Assembly (NCBI GenBank): GCA_021772735.1
Contig: JAJFLK010000418.1
Coordinates: 1-12,413 of the forward strand
Direction of reading: 5' to 3'
DNA length: 12,413 nt
Source of the DNA: Candidatus Sumerlaeota bacterium
Lineage (GTDB): Bacteria > Sumerlaeota > Sumerlaeia > MVZB01 > JAJFLK01
Shown: positions 6,434 to 12,413 of the stretch, one piece after another
Numbering within the stretch: the stretch's first letter is position 1
How the letters are laid out: each line of letters starts with the position of its first letter
Made by a program: the position numbers and the translations under genes
Notes under the pieces: model-generated
What the model was told of the DNA's origin: nothing
Databases searched by the model: none
Seen by the model: the letters and a program-made list of their open reading frames with translations, nothing else

Positions 6434-6473
6434 CCCCCCTCACGGCCCTCTTCGTGCGCTGAAGACGATCCGG
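6434..6473. repeat. Direct repeat partner at the 3' end of the beta-propeller gene
   Basis: This is the intact copy of the 40-bp direct repeat whose diverged partner lies at 6291-6330, 143 bp away. The two share the run GGGCCGTGAGGG, which covers the stop codon, and differ by seven substitutions with no gap. Confidence 0.7.
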
Positions 6474-7687
6474 GCGTTGGGGCCTGGGACCCCGGGTCCC
6501 GAGCCATCATCAGGGAAAAACGACGGCAGGTAAGTCTGCAGACCCACGGGCGTCGGGACCTTCGCGCGTTCGGTGCCATCGGGTCGGACCGAATACACGC
6601 CCGACTTCGCCGGGTCGTTGTGGACGACATGCCAGAAAATCAGCCGTTCTCCATCGCCCGACCACGCCGGGACCGAATCCACCATCAGCGGGAACGACAG
6701 CTCGGTCTCCTCGCCGGTCTCGACCTCGACGATCATCATGCGGATATCCCAATTGCGATAGAAACGCATGAACGCGACGCGCGCGCCATCGGGCGAGAAC
6801 GCCGGCTCATGATCGCCCGAGGGATCGTGCTTGCGCTCCTGCCGGATCGAGGACTTGATGCGGCGGCGATGTGCCAGCAGAGCCTTGACCGGATTCATCG
6901 TCGGCGGAAACAGCTCGGGCGGCGGCGCTTCGAACTCGGGCTGCGTGAGCGGCCGTGGGTCGCTGCCGTCGGTGTTCATCAGCCACAGATGACTGACGTT
7001 ATTGATCCCGCGCTGGAACTGAACCGTGAAGACGATGAGGCCCTCGCTCTGACCGCTCGCGGCGCCACCATTTGGCCCACCGCTCGCATCGCGCTCGTCT
7101 TCCCGGTTCCCACCCCTCGCATCGTTCTGACCGCCCGCTCGCGGGCCGATCTGGTCGGCATCGGCCATCGATACCGCTCCGGGGATCTCCGGCGTGGGGT
7201 GAATGACAGAAATTTCTCCCGACTCCAGATCGAGACGATGAACGCGAGATTGCAATTCATCATTCTCGTTCGAGGTGTAAAGCAGGGCCCGCCCGTCCGG
7301 CGTCCATCGGGCGTTGGTGTTCGCGTAACCCTTGCGCGCGGGGACGAGCGTCTCCAGGCCGCCGCCGTCGGCTCGCATGCGCAGGATCTCGGACTGCTCG
7401 ATCGAGAATCGCTCGCGCCCACTCTCGGTCCAATCGCGTTTGTTGAAACGCGTCAGGACGATCCATTGTCCATCGGGCGAGACGCGCGCGCGGTTCAGTT
7501 CGCGCCAGGGATCCGAAGTCAGCAGCGTGGCCTCGCCGCCGCCCAGGGTGCTCGTATAGACGCCGAAAAAATCATCGGGCGGCGCAGGCGCCGAAGCGCC
7601 GGATTCGTCCACCGGGCCCGAGGCGATCATCCACACGGCAAGTCCGCCGAAAAGGAGCGCCGCGATGATTTGACGTGTGACTGACAT
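6440..7687 (-). CDS. TolB-like PD40 beta-propeller protein, exported or membrane-anchored
   Basis: A 415-residue protein with an N-terminal signal or anchor (RQIIAALLFGGLAVWMIASG, about residues 5-24) and a six- or seven-bladed propeller. At least four PD40 (WD40-like, TolB-type) repeats are visible: ARVSPDGQWIVL (67-78), ARWTPDGRALLYTS (126-139), PAFSPDGARVAFMRF (295-309) and PAWSGDGERLIFWH (340-353). Such propellers usually act as protein-interaction or surface scaffolds in the periplasm. A Gly/Asp/Asn-rich stretch (about residues 182-214) breaks the pattern and looks like a flexible insert. The C-terminal strand ARIVFSARRGP is the part duplicated next to gajA. The frame is open to a TTG at 7699, but the ATG at 7687 starts directly before the signal; neither has a clear ribosome-binding site. 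It is divergent from the methyltransferase gene and GC-rich. It lacks the TolB N-terminal domain, so it is not TolB itself. Confidence 0.8.
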   Translation of the reverse strand: MSVTRQIIAALLFGGLAVWMIASGPVDESGASAPAPPDDFFGVYTSTLGGGEATLLTSDPWRELNRARVSPDGQWIVLTRFNKRDWTESGRERFSIEQSEILRMRADGGGLETLVPARKGYANTNARWTPDGRALLYTSNENDELQSRVHRLDLESGEISVIHPTPEIPGAVSMADADQIGPRAGGQNDARGGNREDERDASGGPNGGAASGQSEGLIVFTVQFQRGINNVSHLWLMNTDGSDPRPLTQPEFEAPPPELFPPTMNPVKALLAHRRRIKSSIRQERKHDPSGDHEPAFSPDGARVAFMRFYRNWDIRMMIVEVETGEETELSFPLMVDSVPAWSGDGERLIFWHVVHNDPAKSGVYSVRPDGTERAKVPTPVGLQTYLPSFFPDDGSGPGVPGPNARIVFSARRGP

Positions 7688-7940
7688 TAATAAGCCCAAT
7701 AAGGCCGGCGTGCGAGAGCCCGGCTCAAATAACTCAAGCGATTGAACCGGGGCAGTCTACCGCAGGCGACGAGGCCAGTCTAAGATTTCGTCTCTTATCG
7801 AAACGACTCGAATCTTCCGCCGCCCGCATGCAGAATCATTCGGCGCGCGGCCCGAGGGTTATGATCGCGCGCACGGCTCTGAGAACACGTAAAATCAAAG
7901 CCATGGGTCAACATTGGGAAAAGCATGGGGGGAGAACAAA

Positions 7941-8801
7941 TTGGACACACCAAAGACGAACGAAGCTCAAATCGAGTATTGGAATGCGGCGAGCGGCCTC
8001 AAGTGGGTGAAACATCAGGCGACGCTCGATCGGCAGATCGGACCTCATGGCGAGGCCATGTTGGAGCACGCCGCCCCTCAACCCGGCGAGGTCGTGCTCG
8101 ATATCGGCTGCGGCTGCGGCGCCGTGACGCTCGATGTCGCCGGGCGCGTCGGCGAATCGGGCAGCGCGACGGGTCTCGATATTTCAGCGCCGATGCTTGC
8201 GCATGCCCGGAACCGAGCCTCCGAGGGCGCCGTCAACAACGCGAGCTTCGTGCAAGCCGATGCCCAGGTTCATGACCTGCCTGAAGGTTCCTTCGATCTG
8301 GCCGTCTCCCGATTTGGTGTCATGTTCTTCGCCGATCCAGTCGCGGCATTTGGAAATGTTCGGCGAAGCCTGAAACCCTCGGGGCGCCTGACCTTCGCTT
8401 GCTGGCGCGCCCCACAGGAAAACCCCTGGATGATCTTGCCCGTGATGGCGGCCGCTCAATTCGTGGAGATGCCCCCTCCCCCCGACCCCGGCGAGCCCGG
8501 CCCGTTTTCGTTCGCGGATAAGGCCAAGGTCGAACGTATCCTTTCCGAATCCGGGTTCGGAGAGATCGGCGTGACCTCCCTGGAGCTTCAGATGGCGCTG
8601 GGTCATCCCTCGGATCCGGATTCGCCGCTCGATCTCCTGTTTGATATCGGGCCGCTCTCCAGAATGCTCGCAGACGCAAGCGATGATGTCCGGGCGAAGG
8701 TTCGAGAGGCGGTCAGCGCGCTGTTTGCCAGACACAGTACAGATTCCGGCGTTGTCATGGAATCGGCCGCTTGGATCGTCACCGCGCGCAACCCCGGATA
8801 G
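7941..8801 (+). CDS. Class I SAM-dependent methyltransferase
   Basis: A 286-residue soluble methyltransferase; the substrate is unknown. Motif I is VVLDIGCGCGAVTL (51-64). The acidic end of strand 2 is GLDIS (D80), which contacts the ribose. VQADA (104-108) is the adenine-binding loop and FDLAVSRFGVMFF (118-130) is motif IV. The LKPSGRL segment is the typical post-motif turn. The opening EYWNAASGLKWV resembles UbiE/Methyltransf_25-type enzymes that act on small molecules. The longest frame begins with TTG at 7914. The TTG at 7941 is preferred because GGGGAG lies about 7 nt before it and the recognisable domain begins directly after. No ATG is in frame nearby. The gene is divergent from the beta-propeller gene across a gap of about 250 bp with no clear promoter. 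Confidence 0.8.
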   Translation: MDTPKTNEAQIEYWNAASGLKWVKHQATLDRQIGPHGEAMLEHAAPQPGEVVLDIGCGCGAVTLDVAGRVGESGSATGLDISAPMLAHARNRASEGAVNNASFVQADAQVHDLPEGSFDLAVSRFGVMFFADPVAAFGNVRRSLKPSGRLTFACWRAPQENPWMILPVMAAAQFVEMPPPPDPGEPGPFSFADKAKVERILSESGFGEIGVTSLELQMALGHPSDPDSPLDLLFDIGPLSRMLADASDDVRAKVREAVSALFARHSTDSGVVMESAAWIVTARNPG

Positions 8802-8858
8802 CCTGACGCGCGGGACATCTCGGCCAGATCCAGGAACGTGTCGCCCCGTCACGCCCGC

Positions 8859-8888
8859 TTGTCACGCCCCGTGGCGCTCTGGTAGCTT
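8859..8888 (+). promoter_or_regulatory. Candidate promoter of the LPTD-GMC operon
   Basis: TTGTCA (8859-8864) and TAGCTT (8883-8888) are 18 nt apart, upstream of the operon. GTCACGCCC occurs twice (8848-8856 and 8861-8869), and the second copy overlaps the -35 box, so a bound regulator is possible. The match is weak. Confidence 0.3.
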
Positions 8889-9030
8889 GGAGCCCCCCCG
8901 GCACGCCCGAAGGCGCATGCGAACCGGGCATAAGAATGTGACCTGAGGATCTGAGATCAGACCTGCACACGCAAACTTCAGACGACGCAATTGGCCGCTG
9001 ATCACGCTCGGCCTCTCGCTGGGCGGGCTG

Positions 9031-10497
9031 ATGATCATGTGGGCGTGCGCGAACGTTCGATGGGAAGAGGTCCGAGACGCGCTCGCCGGCGCGCAACTGA
9101 TGCCGTGGCTTCCGCTCGGCGTCGGGTTCTACCTGCTCGGCCACGTCGTCCGGGGGGTGCGCTGCCGGTGCATCGTCGCCGAGGAGGCGCAGCTTTCGAT
9201 CGTCGAGGCGAGCAACATCGTCGTCGTCGGCTATGCGGTCAATAATATGCTGCCCGCCCGCGCGGGCGAGGTCGTGCGAATCGGCGTCCTTGCCCGGCGC
9301 ACGGGCATCCCGGTCAGCCAATCGCTCGCGGTGACATTCCTGGAACGAGTCCTGGACGGGCTCGTCATCCTCTTCGCGCTCGCAGTCGCCGTGGTTGCGC
9401 TGGGTCGCGAGGGACTGGTCGCCAGTTCGGCTTATGCGATCTCGGCTCTGTTCGGCGCGGCGCTCGTTTTCGTGGCCATCGCGACGTGGCGGCCGCCGTG
9501 GATCATCCGGCTGTTCTCGCGCGTGGGAGGACGTTGGGGCGAGGCGTGGCACGATCGCGCCGTGCGCTTTGCCGTCTCGCTGACGCGCGGCATGGCTCGC
9601 CTGCGCCGTCCCGGCGATGCCCTGGTCATCGTCGCTTTGAGCCTTCTCGTCTGGCTTCTCGAAGCCGGCCTGTTTGCCATGTTGCTTCCGGCCTTTGGCT
9701 TGCCTCTGGACCTGCGCTGGGGCCTGCTCGCCATGGCCGTGACGAACCTGGGAATCCTGATGCCCTCGACGCCGGGGTTCATCGGCACGTTTGAATTATT
9801 CTGCAAGGGCGCGCTCGTCGCGCTGGGCGTGGCCGGATCGACTGCGCTGGGCTACGCGCTCGTCGTTCATCTCGCGTTCTTTCTCCCGATCACGATATGG
9901 GGCGCGGTGGTGCTGGCTCTATACGGCGTCGAGATCGGATCGACGCGCGCCCTGGCGCGCAAGGCAACCTCGGCAAGGAGTATGGGGCCGCGCGACCTCG
10001 AAGCCTGTGGCCAGGCCTCGCGCCGCCGCCCTCCCGCGCCCGCCGCTCGCGATCCCGAGCCCGGCCGGTTGCTCGCCGCGATCCTCGAAGCGCTGCTCCC
10101 GATCGAAGAGATTGACGATACGGCGCCCTCGGTATCTTCCGCACATGACGTCCCTATCGATTCGCCCGTTGCCGATTGCCACCCGCTCGCCGTCGAGGTC
10201 GGCCGGTTCGTCAACGGCCAGATCCGAATCCTGCCCAACCGGCTGCGCGTCATGTATGAAGCCGGGATGATTTTTTTCCGCGTCACGGTCCGGCTCCGAT
10301 ACGGCGCGAGCTTCTGCTCTCTGCCGATCGCGCGGCGCAGGGCCGTCATCCAATGGTGGGCCTACGGGCCGTTCGGCCTGGGCCGGAGCCTGATGCGCCC
10401 GATCCGCGCCACCGGATTGCTGAAATTCTACGAACTGCCCGAAGTCGAAGAATCGCTCGGAGTAAACGAAGAAACCGCACTGAGGCACGCCCCATGA
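9031..10497 (+). CDS. LPTD/flippase-like membrane protein fused to an FAD-oxidoreductase small-subunit-like domain
   Basis: A 488-residue fusion. Residues 1 to about 310 form a polytopic membrane domain of the LPTD (UPF0104, AglD/MprF-N-like) family. It carries the signature NNMLPARAGEVVR (71-83) and FLERVLDG (103-110), plus several hydrophobic segments. This family is linked to movement or modification of lipids. A proline/arginine-rich linker follows. From about residue 345 (RLLAAILEALLP) to the end is a domain like the small subunit of gluconate-2-dehydrogenase-type enzymes or the N-terminal part of long-chain alcohol oxidases. The coding frame extends upstream of 9031 to a stop at 8944 and encodes a normal first membrane helix (WPLITLGLSLGGL), but without ATG, GTG or TTG; the true start may be an unusual codon (ATC at 8956 or CTG at 8998). 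The stop overlaps the ATG of the GMC gene. Confidence 0.78.
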   Translation: MIMWACANVRWEEVRDALAGAQLMPWLPLGVGFYLLGHVVRGVRCRCIVAEEAQLSIVEASNIVVVGYAVNNMLPARAGEVVRIGVLARRTGIPVSQSLAVTFLERVLDGLVILFALAVAVVALGREGLVASSAYAISALFGAALVFVAIATWRPPWIIRLFSRVGGRWGEAWHDRAVRFAVSLTRGMARLRRPGDALVIVALSLLVWLLEAGLFAMLLPAFGLPLDLRWGLLAMAVTNLGILMPSTPGFIGTFELFCKGALVALGVAGSTALGYALVVHLAFFLPITIWGAVVLALYGVEIGSTRALARKATSARSMGPRDLEACGQASRRRPPAPAARDPEPGRLLAAILEALLPIEEIDDTAPSVSSAHDVPIDSPVADCHPLAVEVGRFVNGQIRILPNRLRVMYEAGMIFFRVTVRLRYGASFCSLPIARRRAVIQWWAYGPFGLGRSLMRPIRATGLLKFYELPEVEESLGVNEETALRHAP

Positions 10498-11960
10498 AAC
10501 CTTCAGCAACAGCACAGGTTCTCGTCATCGGCTCCGGAGCCGGTGGCGCGGTCACGGCCCTCGAACTGGCGAATCAGGGCATGGACGTGCTCGTCGTCGA
10601 GGAAGGCTCGCGCCACGCGACCGAAGATTACGGGACGCGACCGGCCGAAGCCATGCGCAGGCTTTACCGCAGGCGCGGCATGACACCGATCATGGGGCGC
10701 GTGCCGATCGGATACGTCGAAGGCCGATGCCTGGGCGGATCGACCGAGATCAACAGCGGCTTCTGGCACAGAACTCCGCCCGAAATTCTCCTGCGCTGGA
10801 AGACGCAGTTCGATCTCGGATACAGCACACCGGCCGAGCTTGAACCGCACTTCGAATGGGCTGAGGAACAGGTCCGCATCGCCCTCGCGCCCGAGCCCCT
10901 TCCGCCGAGCACGCAGGTTTTTGGGCGCGGCATCGAAGCCATGGGCTGGTCGGCACAGCAGGTCGCGCGCGCCGCGCCCGGCTGCCAAAGCACGAACGTC
11001 TGCCCGAGCGGCTGCCCGACCGGCGCAAAGCAGGGGATGAGCCGCAGCCTCCTGCCCGCGGCCGAGGCCGCCGGCGCGCGCGTCGTCACCGATTGCCGGA
11101 TCAAACTGCTGCTGCGCCAGGGCAAACGCGTCGTCGGCGTCCTTGCGTCCATGCGCATGCCGGACGGCCACCACGAGATCGTTAGGATCGACGCGGATCA
11201 TGTTTTCGTCTGCGCCGGGCCGACCGAAACTCCTGCCTTGCTGCGCCGCAGCGGCGTGCGATTTCACGTCGGCGATTCGCTCCGCATCCATCCCATGCTC
11301 AAAGTGATCGCGCGGTTCGACGAACGCATCGACGCGCACCGGACCGTCATGCCGCTGCTTCAGGTCAAGGAATTCTGGCCCGAGATCTCGCTCGGCGGCG
11401 CGTTCTACACCGTGGGCCACGCCGCGATGACACTGAGCGAGAACTGGCCCAGAGCGCGCGACGTGATTCGCGATTATCGAAATCTCGCGACTTATTACGT
11501 CGCCGTCCGTGGCACCGGCCGGGGCACCGTCCGGCCGTCGTTCATCAGCGAAGATACGGTCCGTATGCGTTACGAACTTTCGCGCGAGGACATCTCGAAT
11601 CTGAGCAAAGGCCTGGCGCGTCTGGCGACGCTGCTCCTGGCCGCCGGGGCGCGCGAAGTTCACCCCTCGGTTTTCGGCCTCGATGCGATCCGCTCCGAAG
11701 GCGAGGCCGTGCGATGGCTCGATGAGACCCTGCCGCGCAGCGCGCTTTCGCTGACGACCGTCCACGCCTTCTCGGCCTGCCCCATCGGCGAACGCATGGA
11801 CCGATGCGCGGCCGATTCGTTCGGCAAAGTTCACGACTATTCGAATCTCTATATCAATGACGCGAGCATGTTGCCCGACTCCCCCGGCGTAAACCCGCAA
11901 GGCAGCATCATGGCGCTGGCCCGCCGCAACGCAATGCGCTTCGCCGAATCGGCGGGGTGA
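10494..11960 (+). CDS. GMC-family FAD-dependent oxidoreductase
   Basis: A 488-residue flavoprotein of the glucose-methanol-choline oxidoreductase family, probably oxidising an alcohol group. FAD binding is shown by GSGAGG (13-18) with an acidic strand end (VVEEGS, 34-39). GMC signature 1 is GRCLGGSTEINSGF (77-90). CAGPTETPALLRRSG (240-254) fits the second signature region. The catalytic base pair is H424 (TVHAFSACP) and N467 (GVNPQGSI). A cysteine cluster C164-x5-C170-x3-C174 followed by PTGAKQG resembles the fatty-alcohol-oxidase/cholesterol-oxidase-like branch. No signal peptide is seen. The frame is open back to 10353, but that sequence belongs to the preceding gene. The ATG at 10494 overlaps its stop by ATGA, which fits translational coupling to the small-subunit-like domain. 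Family certain; substrate, perhaps a long-chain or sterol alcohol, inferred. Confidence 0.9.
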   Translation: MKPSATAQVLVIGSGAGGAVTALELANQGMDVLVVEEGSRHATEDYGTRPAEAMRRLYRRRGMTPIMGRVPIGYVEGRCLGGSTEINSGFWHRTPPEILLRWKTQFDLGYSTPAELEPHFEWAEEQVRIALAPEPLPPSTQVFGRGIEAMGWSAQQVARAAPGCQSTNVCPSGCPTGAKQGMSRSLLPAAEAAGARVVTDCRIKLLLRQGKRVVGVLASMRMPDGHHEIVRIDADHVFVCAGPTETPALLRRSGVRFHVGDSLRIHPMLKVIARFDERIDAHRTVMPLLQVKEFWPEISLGGAFYTVGHAAMTLSENWPRARDVIRDYRNLATYYVAVRGTGRGTVRPSFISEDTVRMRYELSREDISNLSKGLARLATLLLAAGAREVHPSVFGLDAIRSEGEAVRWLDETLPRSALSLTTVHAFSACPIGERMDRCAADSFGKVHDYSNLYINDASMLPDSPGVNPQGSIMALARRNAMRFAESAG

Positions 11961-11973
11961 AGGCGAGCCAACT

Positions 11974-12413
11974 ATGAATCACAACGCACTCGGGCAATCG
12001 CAGCTAAGGGCCGTCCCTAAAAGGTGGTTCTCCTGGGACTTCACCATCATGGAGGGGTCGCGGGAAGTCGCCGATATGGATATTTCCTTGTGGCGCGAGA
12101 AGGCCGAGCTGACGATTGATGGAGTCGTCTTTCAGGTCTACCGGGAAGGTCTGCTCCATGGCGCCTTCATCCTTGAAACGCAGGGTTCGGTGATGGCTCG
12201 CGCGGAAAAGCCGAGCGCGTTTCACCGGTCATTTGCCATCGAGCACTCCGGTCGGAAGTATACGCTCCGCGCCAGATACCCCTTTCTAAGGCCGTTCGTG
12301 CTGCTCGATGCAGATAGAGAAGTCGGGGCGATCGGCCCCGAAGGAATATTCACGCGCCGAGCGACCGTGGATCTCCCCGCAGAGCTTCCGCTTCCGGTTC
12401 GCGTCTTTATAAT
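11974..12413 (+). CDS. LURP-one/tubby-like protein, 3' end outside the window
   Basis: An open frame of at least 146 codons, cut by the window edge. It begins 13 nt after the GMC stop, with AAGG about 10 nt before the ATG. The protein has alternating short strands: KRWFSWDFTIMEGSREVADM, then DGVVFQVYREGL, GAFILETQGSVMARAEKPS, KYTLRARYPF, and FVLLDADREVGAI. This pattern of repeated 'strand-turn-charged strand' units with a late 'GxI' is like the LURP-one-related/tubby C-terminal barrel. That fold includes phospholipid scramblases and often binds membranes. Same-strand order and close spacing suggest it belongs to the LPTD-GMC operon. The fold assignment is by pattern only. Confidence 0.65.
   Translation, partial: MNHNALGQSQLRAVPKRWFSWDFTIMEGSREVADMDISLWREKAELTIDGVVFQVYREGLLHGAFILETQGSVMARAEKPSAFHRSFAIEHSGRKYTLRARYPFLRPFVLLDADREVGAIGPEGIFTRRATVDLPAELPLPVRVFI

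Noticed and set aside
6620..7684. Plus-strand open frame of 354 codons opposite the beta-propeller gene
   Set aside because: The minus strand encodes clear PD40 repeats. The plus-strand product is arginine- and histidine-rich with no recognisable domain.
7753..7782. Two TAGACTG motifs upstream of the beta-propeller gene, like the rpsT -10 box
   Set aside because: Neither has a credible -35 box at 16-18 nt, so promoter identity is not supported.
8779..9552. Minus-strand open frame of 257 codons over the methyltransferase end and LPTD start
   Set aside because: Its composition is arginine/aspartate/histidine-rich and disordered, typical of an antisense shadow of GC-rich coding DNA.
10503..11900. 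Long minus-strand open frame (465 codons) opposite the GMC gene
   Set aside because: It is an artefact of GC-rich codon use in the opposite frame. The plus-strand GMC protein has all its family motifs, and the antisense product has none.
12004..12225. Minus-strand open frame of 73 codons at the right edge
   Set aside because: It lies opposite the LURP-one/tubby-like gene, which has better protein-like content and operon context.

Overview
The window is about 12.4 kb of GC-rich bacterial DNA with few gaps between genes. A ribosomal protein gene (rpsT), a Tat-exported enzyme and a secreted LolA-like protein suggest a Gram-negative-type cell envelope. The taxon cannot be fixed from sequence alone; Planctomycetota or another deep, GC-rich, largely uncultured lineage would fit. 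Nothing here looks like rRNA, tRNA, CRISPR or an intact transposon.

Layout. 61-1050 (+) is an extended-SDR NAD(P)-dependent epimerase/dehydratase. It converges on rpsT (1230-1520, -, GTG start), and the gap between them holds a near-perfect 28-bp-arm palindrome of REP/RAYT type and a probable rpsT terminator. 1715-2614 (-) is an exported LolA/DUF2092-like protein, perhaps preceded by a small membrane ORF (2663-2899, -). 2953-3441 (+) is a Tat-exported protein with the exact active-site spacing of limonene-1,2-epoxide hydrolase, followed by a strong intrinsic terminator.

3591-6282 (-) is a two-gene Gabija anti-phage system. GajA is an OLD-family ATPase with a TOPRIM nuclease domain, and GajB is a compact UvrD-like helicase; the two genes overlap by 14 nt. 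The cassette is visibly poorer in GC than most of its surroundings, which points to horizontal acquisition. Immediately upstream of gajA lie an AT-rich leader and a 40-bp diverged copy of the 3' end of the neighbouring beta-propeller gene (6440-7687, -). This is a remnant of a lost paralogue or a footprint of insertion.

On the right, a class I methyltransferase (about 7941-8801, +) is followed by a probable lipid-related operon on the + strand. It contains a fusion of an LPTD/flippase-like membrane domain to a small-subunit-like domain of FAD oxidoreductases (9031-10497), a GMC-type oxidoreductase overlapping it by ATGA (10494-11960), and a LURP-one/tubby-like protein cut by the window edge (11974 onward).

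The known defence system is Gabija. The least described features are the LPTD fusion operon, the exported epoxide-hydrolase-like protein and the scar next to gajA.
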